This document shows, one piece after another, positions 1 through 8,481 of a stretch of 64,000 bases of DNA. The notes below the pieces were generated by a model that saw only the letters and a list, made by a program, of their open reading frames with translations, made no database searches and was not told the DNA's origin. Each line of letters starts with the position of its first letter. Position 1 is the stretch's first letter. Source of the DNA: Epilithonimonas sp. JDS (GTDB taxonomy: Bacteria > Bacteroidota > Bacteroidia > Flavobacteriales > Weeksellaceae); assembly GCF_021261315.1 (NCBI RefSeq), contig NZ_JAJSAX010000001.1:62001-126000 (forward strand), given 5' to 3'. A program made the translations under genes and the position numbers.

Positions 1-16
1 GGTAAAATTTAGATTA

Positions 17-2302
17 ATGATTATGAAAAAGTACAGGAATATTATTTTTTACGTTCTTACGATTGCTTTCTTCTCCTGTTTGATGTATTGGTTTTTCATC
101 GAAGGTAAAACACTGGAAATCGGAGAAAACATTGCACCAAGCAAAGCGACAGGCGCAACAATGTGGGAAAACTTCACTGATTCTTTTCTTGCGAATCTCC
201 ATCATCCGCTGGCTCTTTTATTAGCACAGATTGTAACCATTATCCTGGTTGCAAAACTGTTCGGCTGGATTTGCGTAAAACTAAAACAACCTTCCGTCAT
301 CGGAGAAATGATTGCCGGTATTGTGCTCGGTCCATCTTTGGTTGGACTTTATTTTCCGGAGTTTTCCGCGTTTATGTTCCCAAAAGAATCCCTACCAAAC
401 CTCCAATTCCTCAGTCAGATTGGCTTGATTCTGTTTATGTACATCGTCGGTATGGAACTTGACCTAAGTGTTTTGAGAAAAAAAGCACACGACGCAGTGG
501 TCATCAGCCACGCAAGTATCATTTTTCCTTTTGCGCTTGGAGTCGGCCTTTCTTATTTTATTTATAAGGAATTTGCGCCGGCTGGCATTCAGTTCAGTTC
601 GTTTGCATTATTTATTGCAATTGCGATGAGTATTACAGCTTTTCCGGTATTGGCAAGAATTGTTCAGGAGCGAAATTTACATAAGACCAAAATCGGAACC
701 ATCGTCATTACTTGTGCAGCAGCAGATGACATCACGGCCTGGTGTATTTTGGCAGCCGTAATTGCTGTTGTGAAAGCGGGTTCATTTTCAGGATCGATCT
801 TTGTCATTTTGATGGCGATATTTTACGTTTTTCTGATGATCAAATTGGTAAAACCATTCCTGACCAGAATTGCTGAATCACAGAAAGGAAAAGGTTTCAT
901 CAACAAAGCTTTGGTTGCTGTTTTCTTTTTGATACTAATCATTTCTTCTTATGCAACGGAAGTGATTGGAATCCACGCATTATTCGGCGCTTTTATGGCT
1001 GGAGCGATCATGCCGGAAAATGTAAAATTCAGAAATCTTTTCATCGAGAAAATCGAAGATGTCGCATTGGTTTTATTGCTTCCTTTATTTTTCGTTTTCA
1101 CCGGATTGAGAACTCAAATCGGATTGTTAAATGAAGGCTATCTTTGGCTGATAACCGGATTGATTATCCTTACCGCTGTGACAGGAAAATTCATAGGAAG
1201 TGCTTTGACTGCCAAATTTCTGAACATTAGCTGGAAAGACAGTCTTACAATTGGTGCTTTGATGAACACGCGCGGCCTTACGGAATTAATCGTTTTGAAC
1301 ATCGGTTATGATCTGGGTGTTTTGGGTCCGCAGTTGTTTGCAATGCTTGTAATAATGGCATTATTCACAACATTCATGACTGGTCCTTGTCTGGATTTGA
1401 TTAATTATCTTTTCAAAGGTAAAAAGACGATGCTGGAAGAAGATGTGGATGCTAACGATGAAAAATATAAGGTGCTACTATCCTTTGAGACAGCGGATTC
1501 CGGACAGACTTTATTGAAATTTGCTGATAATCTTACCAACAAAATGAATGGGAACAAAAGCATCACCGCCATGAATATTGCGCCGGTGGACGAGCTCCAC
1601 GCTTTTGATATCGAGAATTATGAAAAAGAACTGTTTGAAAATGTAATCGAAACTTCTAATGAATTGAAACTGGAAGTTACTACTCTTTTCAAAGCTTCTA
1701 CAGATATTGAAAATGATTTGATTAATATTACAAACAAAGGCAACTATGATCTGCTTCTGATAATGCTTGGGAAATCAATCTACGAAGGAAGTTTGCTTGG
1801 GAAACTGCTTGGATTCACGACTAAGATCATCAATCCTGAAAAATTATTGAACACGGTAAAAGGTAAATCCTATATTTTCAACTCTTCACCTTTTGATGAT
1901 TTTACCTTAAGCATTCTCGATAAAACCAATATTCCTGTCGGGATTATGGTCGATAAAAAATTTGAAAGTGCTGACAAAATTTTCATCCCGATTTTTGAGC
2001 TGAATGATTTCTTTTTGGTAGAATATGCAAAACGATTGATCAATAATAATGATTCTCAGGTCATCATTCTGGATGCAGCAGGACAAATCCGCAAGAATAC
2101 CGAGATCCGCGAACTGATCAGAAATATCGAGCACATTGCACCCAACCATATCACGCTTTACAACGAAAAAACGATTGAGAAAGATTTCCTGCAGTCACAA
2201 GATCTGATGCTCATCAGCAGCAAAAGCTGGAGAAACCTGATAGATTCCAAAAGTCTCTGGCTGTCTGATATTCCATCGACTTTGATTATTTCAAATCCAT
2301 AA
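17..2302 (+). CDS. CPA2-family cation:proton antiporter with C-terminal stress-type domain
   Basis: Inner-membrane exchanger that probably trades Na+ or K+ for protons. The first 460 or so residues are hydrophobic and carry Na/H-exchanger hallmarks: QPSVIGEMIAGIVLGPS near 91-107, GMELD at 145-149, an Asp-Asp pair near residue 238 in the ion-binding helix, and an RGLTEL motif late in the domain. Residues from about 470 to 761 are soluble and look like a universal-stress-type nucleotide-binding regulatory tail. An extra N-terminal helix with a short loop precedes the exchanger core. Start may be this ATG or the ATG two codons later; the promoter lies outside the window. The ion specificity cannot be read from sequence. 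Confidence 0.9.
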   Translation: MIMKKYRNIIFYVLTIAFFSCLMYWFFIEGKTLEIGENIAPSKATGATMWENFTDSFLANLHHPLALLLAQIVTIILVAKLFGWICVKLKQPSVIGEMIAGIVLGPSLVGLYFPEFSAFMFPKESLPNLQFLSQIGLILFMYIVGMELDLSVLRKKAHDAVVISHASIIFPFALGVGLSYFIYKEFAPAGIQFSSFALFIAIAMSITAFPVLARIVQERNLHKTKIGTIVITCAAADDITAWCILAAVIAVVKAGSFSGSIFVILMAIFYVFLMIKLVKPFLTRIAESQKGKGFINKALVAVFFLILIISSYATEVIGIHALFGAFMAGAIMPENVKFRNLFIEKIEDVALVLLLPLFFVFTGLRTQIGLLNEGYLWLITGLIILTAVTGKFIGSALTAKFLNISWKDSLTIGALMNTRGLTELIVLNIGYDLGVLGPQLFAMLVIMALFTTFMTGPCLDLINYLFKGKKTMLEEDVDANDEKYKVLLSFETADSGQTLLKFADNLTNKMNGNKSITAMNIAPVDELHAFDIENYEKELFENVIETSNELKLEVTTLFKASTDIENDLINITNKGNYDLLLIMLGKSIYEGSLLGKLLGFTTKIINPEKLLNTVKGKSYIFNSSPFDDFTLSILDKTNIPVGIMVDKKFESADKIFIPIFELNDFFLVEYAKRLINNNDSQVIILDAAGQIRKNTEIRELIRNIEHIAPNHITLYNEKTIEKDFLQSQDLMLISSKSWRNLIDSKSLWLSDIPSTLIISNP

Positions 2303-2373
2303 TTTTTTTTAAATTTCAATTATATAATAATCTTACCAATATATGATTGAATAAAATTTCGTATTTTAGTTAA

Positions 2374-2901
2374 GTGAAAAAACAAATCAAATATGAATTA
2401 GACTTTGTAATCGATCAACTTACAAACTCTATTATCAATGTAATTTCTGGCGACAGTTTTCAAACCGAAATTGCATTGGTGACAAAAAATGATTTGAAAA
2501 ATATCACTAAAAAGAATGGTTGGAATTTTAATTGGAGAGCTGAATTTCAAGACATTTCAAAAGAAATCTATAAGCTGACAATCTTCAATAATCCAAATAT
2601 TATCCAAGGACTTCTAAGTGTAAGTATAATGGATGATCATGTCTATATGAACTTATTAGAAAGTGCACCGTTCAATATAGGAGTAAATAAAATTTATGAG
2701 GGAGTTGCAGGAAATCTGGTAGCTTATGCTTGCAAAACATCCTTCCAGAAAGGCTTTGATGGCTACGTAGCCTTTATTGCAAAAACAAAATTAATAAAAC
2801 ATTACGAACAGACGTTAGGAGCTTATCATTTTAAAGATCAAAAAATGTTTATAGAAACAGATCCAGCAAAACGATTGGTAGAAAAATATTTTAAAGATTA
2901 A
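2374..2901 (+). CDS. GNAT-like acetyltransferase, possible toxin-like partner
   Basis: Predicted cytosolic protein of 175 residues. The C-terminal half (around 112-160) resembles the acetyl-CoA-binding end of GNAT N-acetyltransferases, with a G-x-A-G-N-L-V-A turn and then a GYVAF...LIKHYE...LGA strand-helix pattern typical of the fold. The N-terminal third is not recognisable. The start is GTG, exactly 4 bases after a TATTTTAG sequence that resembles the -7 promoter element, so the mRNA may be leaderless. Three bases separate it from a 57-residue gene downstream, which suggests a two-gene unit. Substrate unknown; a free-standing acetyltransferase and a GNAT toxin are both possible. Confidence 0.6.
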   Translation: MKKQIKYELDFVIDQLTNSIINVISGDSFQTEIALVTKNDLKNITKKNGWNFNWRAEFQDISKEIYKLTIFNNPNIIQGLLSVSIMDDHVYMNLLESAPFNIGVNKIYEGVAGNLVAYACKTSFQKGFDGYVAFIAKTKLIKHYEQTLGAYHFKDQKMFIETDPAKRLVEKYFKD

Positions 2902-2904
2902 ATT

Positions 2905-3078
2905 ATGGGAATCATTAAAGAACCAAAAGGTGTAGATTTCGTCATACAAAGTCGACCACTAACTGTTGATGAACAGAAGGAAATCAGTGAATTTATCAAG
3001 ATGCGGAAATTGCAAAATAAAAATAAAATTGCGCCACGGAATAAAGTAATTTCTAAACAGAAGCTGAAATTAAAATAG
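2905..3078 (+). CDS. small basic protein paired with the GNAT-like gene
   Basis: A 57-residue ORF starting with ATG 3 bases after the GNAT-like gene. It begins MGIIKEPKGVDFVIQSRPLT, continues with an acidic helix (DEQKEISEFIKMRK) and ends in a very Lys/Arg-rich tail. The ordered N-terminus and basic tail look like a real protein rather than chance. No ribbon-helix-helix or other DNA-binding fold is obvious, so it does not match the antitoxins of the known TacT/AtaT acetyltransferase toxins. Tight spacing implies co-expression with the upstream gene. Function unknown. Confidence 0.6.
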   Translation: MGIIKEPKGVDFVIQSRPLTVDEQKEISEFIKMRKLQNKNKIAPRNKVISKQKLKLK

Positions 3079-3091
3079 AAAAGCAATTGTT

Positions 3092-3123
3092 TTTGAAATT
3101 TTCAGAATTAATGTTTATCTTCG
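3092..3123 (+). promoter_or_regulatory. promoter of the tyrA leader
   Basis: TTTG at 3092-3095 and TATCTTCG at 3116-3123, 20 bases apart, match the Bacteroidetes -33/-7 elements (TTTG, TAnnTTTG) with one mismatch. The predicted start of transcription falls about at the leader GTG (3128). Confidence 0.6.
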
Positions 3124-3127
3124 TCTG

Positions 3128-3184
3128 GTGAAAACAATTAACACGACATATTATTACGCAATTTTGACCCTCAAAAAGGATTAG
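3128..3184 (+). CDS. tyrA leader peptide with three Tyr codons
   Basis: An 18-residue ORF, GTG start and TAG stop, reading MKTINTTYYYAILTLKKD. Three consecutive tyrosine codons (3149-3157) lie in the middle, and the next gene makes tyrosine. The stop codon sits inside the 5' arm of a predicted antiterminator. This is the layout of a classic attenuation leader: scarce Tyr-tRNA stalls the ribosome on the YYY codons, while normal translation reaches the stop. The start is inferred from position 4 bases after the -7 box; no Shine-Dalgarno is visible. Confidence 0.7.
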   Translation: MKTINTTYYYAILTLKKD

Positions 3185-3233
3185 GATTCGTATGTATCAA
3201 TATCAAACCTCGTCCTAATGGCGGGGTTTTTTG
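3179..3233 (+). promoter_or_regulatory. tyrosine-responsive transcription attenuator
   Basis: Terminator: AAACCTCG (3205-3212) pairs with CGGGGTTT (3222-3229) followed by a T run. Competing antiterminator: ATTAGGA (3180-3186) pairs perfectly with TCCTAAT (3213-3219), and CG 3189-3190 can pair with CG 3211-3212, taking two bases from the terminator stem. A ribosome at the leader stop (3182-3184) would cover the antiterminator arm; one stalled at the Tyr codons would leave it free. Folding was done by eye. Confidence 0.65.
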
Positions 3234-3252
3234 TTTTAAAAATTTAAATATT

Positions 3253-4101
3253 ATGAAGAAGATTAGCATCATTGGAACCGGATTGATCGGCGGATCCATC
3301 GCATTGAAATTAAGAGATAAAAAATTCACAGATTTTGTTTATGGAATTGATCAGGACGAAGCGCATCTTAATAAGGCTCTAGAATTAAATATCATTGACG
3401 AAACAGCCGATCTGGAAACTGGTGTAAAGAATTCCGACTTGATCATCATTGCAATTCCCGTCGATTCCGCGAGAAAAATATTGCCTTCCGTTTTAGATTT
3501 AATTAATGAAAAACAAACGGTGATGGATGTCGGTTCTACAAAATCCGGCATTGTAGATTCAATCAAAGATCATCCGAACAGAAAGCGTTTCGTGGCTTTC
3601 CATCCGATGTGGGGAACGGAAAACTCCGGACCGAAATCTGCGACCAAAGAAAGTTTCGCAGGTAAAGCGGCCGTGATCTGCAACCGGGAAGATTCCGATA
3701 CTGATGCTTTGGCAATTGTTGAAAAAGTGATCGAGAATCTGGAAATGCACCCGATCTATATGAATGCCAATGCGCACGATGTTCACACCGCTTACATCTC
3801 ACACATTTCACATATCACGTCATATGCTTTGGCGAATACGGTGTTGGAAAAAGAACGCGAGGAAGACACGATTTTCCAGTTGGCGAGTTCCGGTTTTTCC
3901 AGTACGGTTCGTTTGGCAAAATCACATCCAGAAATGTGGGTTCCGATTTTTCGCCAAAACAAAGAAAATGTTTTGGATGTTTTGAATGAGCACATCACGC
4001 AGCTCAGAAAATTCAAATCTGCGTTGGAAAAGGAGAATTTTGAATATTTGGAGGAATTGATTACAAATGCGAATAAGATTCGTGGGATTTTGGATAAGTA
4101 A
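3253..4101 (+). CDS. tyrA: prephenate dehydrogenase
   Basis: NAD(P)-dependent oxidative decarboxylation of prephenate to 4-hydroxyphenylpyruvate, the committed step to tyrosine. The 282-residue protein opens with the Rossmann motif GTGLIGGS, has the substrate-side HPMWGTE motif (usually HPMAGTE; here Trp replaces Ala) and the AYISHISH segment that carries an active-site His. It is a single-domain enzyme without chorismate mutase or ACT domain, so feedback inhibition through an ACT domain is not available. Control would instead come from the upstream Tyr-codon attenuator. The gene stands alone, with a convergent membrane-protein gene 22 bases beyond its stop. Confidence 0.93.
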   Translation: MKKISIIGTGLIGGSIALKLRDKKFTDFVYGIDQDEAHLNKALELNIIDETADLETGVKNSDLIIIAIPVDSARKILPSVLDLINEKQTVMDVGSTKSGIVDSIKDHPNRKRFVAFHPMWGTENSGPKSATKESFAGKAAVICNREDSDTDALAIVEKVIENLEMHPIYMNANAHDVHTAYISHISHITSYALANTVLEKEREEDTIFQLASSGFSSTVRLAKSHPEMWVPIFRQNKENVLDVLNEHITQLRKFKSALEKENFEYLEELITNANKIRGILDK

Positions 4102-4123
4102 AATTTTGATAAAATTACATTAA

Positions 4124-4741
4124 TTACGATTCGAAAAAGACGAAATAGATGATGATCAGATGTATAGAAATTGAAAGCACCAACGGTATTGCGAATGATT
4201 TTGCCCGATATTCCGTCTCACTTTTAAACATTTTTTCTCTAATGAAGTATAGACCTAATGCGCCAATCCCGGAAAATAAAAACCTGAGGGAAATCTTCCC
4301 ATATCTGATGTCTCCAAATAGATTCAAAAGATAAGTTGTAGCAAGTGTGTACAAAATTCCGAATACAAGAGATGCGATCGCACCTTTTTTGTCATTGACC
4401 TTGAAGAAATTAAAAACCTGCAAGACCGTTCCGAAGATCACGCCAAAAACAACACTGAAAACCCAAATCACTTTATTGGAGTACAATTCGACAGCGGTTT
4501 CATCTTCGGTTAGATTTTTGTCCCATTTTTCATCAATGAAAACATCTTCCTTCTCGATATTTTCTTTTGACTGGATCAATTGTTCGATGCGTTCGGCTTC
4601 AGTTTCTGAAAATACTTGTCCTCTTTCCTTTAAAATATCAAAGGCGTAGCGGATACTTTTTGCGACAAATTTGCTTTCAGGTTTAAGATAATTATTGAGT
4701 TCCTTGTCACTCAATTTTTCGATGATTTTTTTGCTGACCAT
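4124..4741 (-). CDS. uncharacterised four-helix membrane protein
   Basis: I do not recognise this 205-residue protein. Residues 1-85 are soluble, charged and helical (acidic, rich in Glu, Lys and Asp). The C-terminal 120 residues hold four predicted membrane segments, near 91-110, 123-141, 152-166 and 181-203. The layout suggests a cytosolic N-terminal segment anchored to the inner membrane. It lies 64 bases downstream of purE on the same strand and may be read with it. No signal peptide, repeats or catalytic motifs are visible. Confidence 0.75.
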   Translation of the reverse strand: MVSKKIIEKLSDKELNNYLKPESKFVAKSIRYAFDILKERGQVFSETEAERIEQLIQSKENIEKEDVFIDEKWDKNLTEDETAVELYSNKVIWVFSVVFGVIFGTVLQVFNFFKVNDKKGAIASLVFGILYTLATTYLLNLFGDIRYGKISLRFLFSGIGALGLYFIREKMFKSETEYRAKSFAIPLVLSISIHLIIIYFVFFES

Positions 4742-4805
4742 AAATTTCTAACAAAACATCTGAAATGGTTGAATCCGCATCCCGGAAACAGGAGCCCAAA
4801 TAATC

Positions 4806-5309
4806 CTATTTATCAAACTCATTCGGATGCAATTTCTTAATCTCGTCCACAGTTCCAAGAACTTTATCTTTCAATGAGTTTTGGTAAGTTTCCAATTTCT
4901 GAGAAACTTCTGATTCTGAAGTTCCAATGATTTTTGCAGCGAGAATTCCGGCATTGGTCGCGCCATTCAAAGCCACTGTCGCAACGGGAATTCCGGAAGG
5001 CATCTGTAAAATGGACAGAACCGAATCCCAACCATCAATCGAATTTGAAGATAAAATTGGAACGCCAATCACGGGTAAAGTGGTACAACTAGCCACCATT
5101 CCCGGAAGATGAGCCGCGCCGCCTGCACCTGCAATAATGACTTTCAAGCCTCTTTCCTTGGCCGTTTTGGCGTAATCGAACATTCTTTCCGGCGTTCTGT
5201 GTGCGGAAACCACCGTCAATTCATAAGGGATTTCTAGAGATTTCAAAAAATCTGCTGCTTGCTGCATAATTGGGAGATCGCTTTGGCTGCCCATTATTAT
5301 TCCGATCAT
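4806..5309 (-). CDS. purE: N5-carboxyaminoimidazole ribonucleotide mutase
   Basis: Class I PurE, which moves the carboxyl group of N5-CAIR to C4 of the imidazole ring in purine synthesis. The 167-residue length fits. The motifs GSQSDLPIM, SAHRTPERM (with the catalytic His) and GAGGAAHLPGMVAS are intact. Its partner purK lies 1.6 kb further on, on the same strand, but the two are split by two genes on the other strand, so they are not one operon. On the minus strand a TATCTTTG -7 element (5332-5339) lies 22 bases upstream of the ATG. Confidence 0.95.
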   Translation of the reverse strand: MIGIIMGSQSDLPIMQQAADFLKSLEIPYELTVVSAHRTPERMFDYAKTAKERGLKVIIAGAGGAAHLPGMVASCTTLPVIGVPILSSNSIDGWDSVLSILQMPSGIPVATVALNGATNAGILAAKIIGTSESEVSQKLETYQNSLKDKVLGTVDEIKKLHPNEFDK

Positions 5310-5397
5310 TTTTCAAATTTTATTAGATGTTCAAAGATAAAGATTTATGAGTAAAACTCGGGTTTTTGGAATATCTTTGTTTTTAATTCTTTCAGAC

Positions 5398-6300
5398 TTG
5401 ACTTCCAAAACCATTATCTGTATTTTCATCGTTGCCATCGTTTGGGGAACGACTTTCCTGGGCATCAAGATCGGTGTAGAGACTGTTCCGCCTTGGTTTG
5501 TTGCCGGTTTACGCCAGTTTTTAGCAGCCTTGATTCTGTTACCTATTTTACTTTTCAAAAGAGAAATGAAATGGATTGGATGGAAAAACCTCTCGATTCA
5601 GCTTACACTTTCTATGCTGATGCTGATTGGTGCAAACGGACTTACAACGGTTGCTGAGAAAGATTTGACAAGCAGTTTGACATCTTTAATCAGCGCACTT
5701 TCGCCGGTTTTTATCTTTATTGGAAGTATGATTATTGGAATGGAAAAATTTACGTTCCGTACATTGATTGGGCTTATGATGGGACTTTTTGGAGTTGTTT
5801 TCATATTCTGGGATGGGATTAATGATCTTGCAAATCCCGATTACAGAAATGGATTATTAATTTTACTTTTGGCCATTCTATGCTGGGGCGGCGGTACGAT
5901 TTATACTAAAAAATTGCATTCTGAAAGTAACAATCTGTTTCTGAATTTATTCTATCAATTTGCTTTTGCGGGAATTGTACAGTTGATTTTTGCATTCTTA
6001 TTTTCTGATAAAATCGATGTGGCAAGCTGGTCTGCGCAGAGTATCTCGGCAATTGTTTATCTTGCTATTTTTGGTTCTGTGACTGCATTTTTCGCTTATC
6101 ATTATTTATTGAAAACCTTGCTTCCAACGCAGGTTTCAATCCTGTCTTATGTGAATACGATCATCAGTATTTTTCTGAGCTGGCTGATTTTGGATGAGGC
6201 TATTTCTGCAAAATTCATTCTCGCAACAGCCTTCATCATTGGTGGTGTTTTTATCATTAATTACAAACCGGGAATGTTAAAATTTCGCATAAAGGAATAA
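5398..6300 (+). CDS. EamA/DMT-family transporter
   Basis: Ten-helix drug/metabolite-type permease with two EamA repeats; the first starts IVWGTTFLGIKIG and the second near ILCWGGGTIYTKKL. The substrate is unknown. A TTG at 5398 is preferred as start (300 residues): it gives the usual short N-terminus before helix 1, and a perfect TATCTTTG promoter element at 5372-5379 lies just upstream. An in-frame ATG at 5347 would place that promoter inside the gene and add an atypical 17-residue extension. The region between this gene and purE is a divergent promoter. Confidence 0.85.
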   Translation: MTSKTIICIFIVAIVWGTTFLGIKIGVETVPPWFVAGLRQFLAALILLPILLFKREMKWIGWKNLSIQLTLSMLMLIGANGLTTVAEKDLTSSLTSLISALSPVFIFIGSMIIGMEKFTFRTLIGLMMGLFGVVFIFWDGINDLANPDYRNGLLILLLAILCWGGGTIYTKKLHSESNNLFLNLFYQFAFAGIVQLIFAFLFSDKIDVASWSAQSISAIVYLAIFGSVTAFFAYHYLLKTLLPTQVSILSYVNTIISIFLSWLILDEAISAKFILATAFIIGGVFIINYKPGMLKFRIKE

Positions 6301-6376
6301 TAATTGATTGAGGTGTGATTTAATTTTTTAATTTTAAACTAAATAAAAAACATAAACATTAATTAATACCTAAACA

Positions 6377-6844
6377 ATGAAAAAAATTCTGATATTAGCT
6401 TCCACAGCTACTCTGCTATTCGCAACCTCTTGCAAGAAAAATGAAACTGTTGTGACGACTGACGGAAATGATACGCTGAGCGTTGTAAAAACCACAGAGA
6501 CAACTACTCTGGCAAATGACGAAGCCAAAGCAAAAGTAGACAAAGCACAGGCTGACCTGGATGCGGCCATCAAAAAGGGTGACAAAAAAGCTGAAGCTGC
6601 TGCAAGACAGGCGCTCGCTGATGCAAATGTGGCGTGGGAAAAAACTAAAACTGCCGTCAACAATGCCGCACAAGATGTGAAAGAAGGTGTAGACAACACA
6701 GTGGACAAAGCAAAAGTAGCTACAGAAAATGCCAAGCAAGATATGAAAGAAGCTGCAAAAGACACCAAAGAATCCATCAATAAGGCAGCTGACGATACGA
6801 AGGAAACTTACAATAAAACACTGGAAAACTTAAAAGCTAAATAG
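6377..6844 (+). CDS. lipoprotein with amphipathic helical repeats
   Basis: A 155-residue secreted lipoprotein: signal sequence ending LLFATSC, where Cys20 would be lipidated, then Lys-Lys, which in Bacteroidetes tends to retain the protein in the periplasm-facing leaflet. The rest is almost all Ala, Lys, Asp, Glu and Thr in 11-residue-like periodicity (such as VDKAKVATENAKQDMKEAA), resembling LEA-like or apolipoprotein-like helices. Such proteins are often linked to desiccation or envelope stress, but that is inference. A strong bidirectional terminator follows. Confidence 0.8.
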   Translation: MKKILILASTATLLFATSCKKNETVVTTDGNDTLSVVKTTETTTLANDEAKAKVDKAQADLDAAIKKGDKKAEAAARQALADANVAWEKTKTAVNNAAQDVKEGVDNTVDKAKVATENAKQDMKEAAKDTKESINKAADDTKETYNKTLENLKAK

Positions 6845-6866
6845 TTTTTAAGTTCATTATAAAAGT

Positions 6867-6895
6867 AAAGCAAGGTTTTTGGCCTTGCTTTTTTG
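6867..6895. terminator. bidirectional terminator of lipoprotein gene and purK
   Basis: AAAGCAAGG at 6867-6875 pairs with CCTTGCTTT at 6883-6891 over a 7-base loop, with T runs on both strands. It serves the two converging genes. Confidence 0.85.
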
Positions 6896-6897
6896 TT

Positions 6898-8007
6898 TTA
6901 TGCAATCACTTTTACAAGCGATTTGATGTGAATCAGTTTCTCCATCAGTTCTTCTCTGGAATCTGCGAGAACATTGATATGACCCATTTTCCTTCCGGGT
7001 TTTGTCTCGGTTTTTCCGTAGAGATGAACGTAGGTTTTGGGAAGTTTCAACACTTCTTCTAAACCTTGATATTTTACTTTTCCCGAATAGTTTTCTTCGC
7101 CGACCAAATTCAACATTCCAGAAAATCCGAACGAATCTGTATCAGCCAAAGGTGAGTTGGTTACGACTCTGTAAAATTGTTCGAATTGGGAATTGGCATT
7201 TCCTTCCTGCGATTGATGTCCGGAATTGTGAAGTCTCGGCGCCGTTTCATTGACCCAGACCTTTCCATTTTTGTCAAGGAATAATTCGATGGCAAAAAGT
7301 CCCGGAGAATCTGCACTTGAAATAAATTGTTTCCCGATTTTGTCGATTTGATCTTGCACATCGTTTGAAATATCAGCCGGACAGATATTGAAATCCAAAA
7401 GATTTAGTTTCGGATCGGCAACCATTTCTGTCACTGGAAAAGTTTTGGTTTCGCCGTTTTCATTTTTGGCAACAATCAAGGATAATTCTTTATCAATGTC
7501 CACCAAATCTTCTAAAACAGATTCCTGCGTCCAAAGGTTTCTCCAGTCCTGAGTTGTTCTGATGAGTTGAACGCCTTTGCCATCATAACCGCCGGTATTC
7601 AGTTTTTGAACGAACGGAAGTTGGATTTTTATTTCTTCTTCACTTCCATCCATAATTTCAAATTCCGGAGATGGAATTCTGTTTTCTTCATAGAATTTTT
7701 TCTGAAGAATTTTCTGCTGAATGATTTTAATAATATTAGAATTCGGAACTACTTTCACACCTTGGTTTTCAAGTTCTTCCAATGCTTCAACATTCACGTG
7801 TTCGATTTCAATCGTAACGACATCTTTGTCTCTTCCAAATTCCAGAACATCATCATAATTATTAAAATCTCCTCGCGTATAATGAGAAATATTGGCGCAC
7901 GAACATTCCGGATTTGGGTCGAGAACATAGAATTCGTCATCATATTTCAATGCTTCCTGAATGAACATTCTTCCGAGTTGTCCGCCTCCTAAAATTCCGA
8001 TTTTCAT
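6898..8007 (-). CDS. purK: N5-carboxyaminoimidazole ribonucleotide synthetase
   Basis: ATP-grasp enzyme that carboxylates AIR to N5-CAIR using ATP and bicarbonate, supplying PurE. The 369 residues begin with the GILGGGQLGRM phosphate-binding motif and contain FVQKLNTGGYDGKGVQ in the central grasp domain and the NETAPRLHNSGH signature near residue 260. It is probably the last gene of a run with the NTF2-like and DUF1543 genes, 31 bases behind the former. It lies 1.6 kb from purE, with two opposite-strand genes in between. Confidence 0.95.
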   Translation of the reverse strand: MKIGILGGGQLGRMFIQEALKYDDEFYVLDPNPECSCANISHYTRGDFNNYDDVLEFGRDKDVVTIEIEHVNVEALEELENQGVKVVPNSNIIKIIQQKILQKKFYEENRIPSPEFEIMDGSEEEIKIQLPFVQKLNTGGYDGKGVQLIRTTQDWRNLWTQESVLEDLVDIDKELSLIVAKNENGETKTFPVTEMVADPKLNLLDFNICPADISNDVQDQIDKIGKQFISSADSPGLFAIELFLDKNGKVWVNETAPRLHNSGHQSQEGNANSQFEQFYRVVTNSPLADTDSFGFSGMLNLVGEENYSGKVKYQGLEEVLKLPKTYVHLYGKTETKPGRKMGHINVLADSREELMEKLIHIKSLVKVIA

Positions 8008-8038
8008 TTTTTTTTACTTTCTTTTATTTTGATTTATT

Positions 8039-8479
8039 TTACTTCTTACAATTATCTATTCGCCGTGTATCGATGATGTATTGGATCTTCCATTCGTCAT
8101 TGACCTTTACCAATTGAAAAGAATTGACGCCGCAATGCGAGAATTTTCCCTGATAATAAAACTCATAAGGCGTCCAGACAGAAGCCAGATTTCCGTCAAT
8201 TAAAATATTTGAAAACGTGATTCTTTCGTCCAGACTTCCTTTCTCAGCTTTAGAAATACTGACCGCAAAATCTTTGATATTCTCATTTTTCACTTCTCCA
8301 TTTTTCGTGATGGTCTGCAGAATTGCGGTTTTAGAAAAAGCTTTTGTAATTTTGGATGAATCAGAAGTTTTCATTCCATTAAACAAACTGTTAACAGTCG
8401 ATTTAATTAATTCTTCTTCAGAAGTTTGAGAGAAAACAAATGAGGAAATAAGAATAAAAAACAATGCGAATAGTTTCAT
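8039..8479 (-). CDS. secreted NTF2-like protein
   Basis: 146-residue exported protein with a cleavable signal (MKLFALFFILISSFVFSQ). The mature part follows the SnoaL/NTF2-like (putative lumazine-binding) pattern: an N-terminal helix pair (EEELIKSTVNSLFNGMKTSD), then strands with VWTPYEFYYQGKFSHCGVNSF and a final strand NDEWKIQYIIDTRR. Such small cone-shaped folds bind ligands or act in enzymes, but no catalytic residues stand out. It is 2 bases from the DUF1543 gene upstream and 31 bases from purK downstream. Exact role unknown. Confidence 0.75.
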   Translation of the reverse strand: MKLFALFFILISSFVFSQTSEEELIKSTVNSLFNGMKTSDSSKITKAFSKTAILQTITKNGEVKNENIKDFAVSISKAEKGSLDERITFSNILIDGNLASVWTPYEFYYQGKFSHCGVNSFQLVKVNDEWKIQYIIDTRRIDNCKK

Positions 8480-8481
8480 AA

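Noticed and set aside
5347-5397. ATG 5347 as start of the EamA gene
   Set aside because: The perfect -7 box at 5372 would be inside the gene, and the 17-residue extension is atypical for the family.
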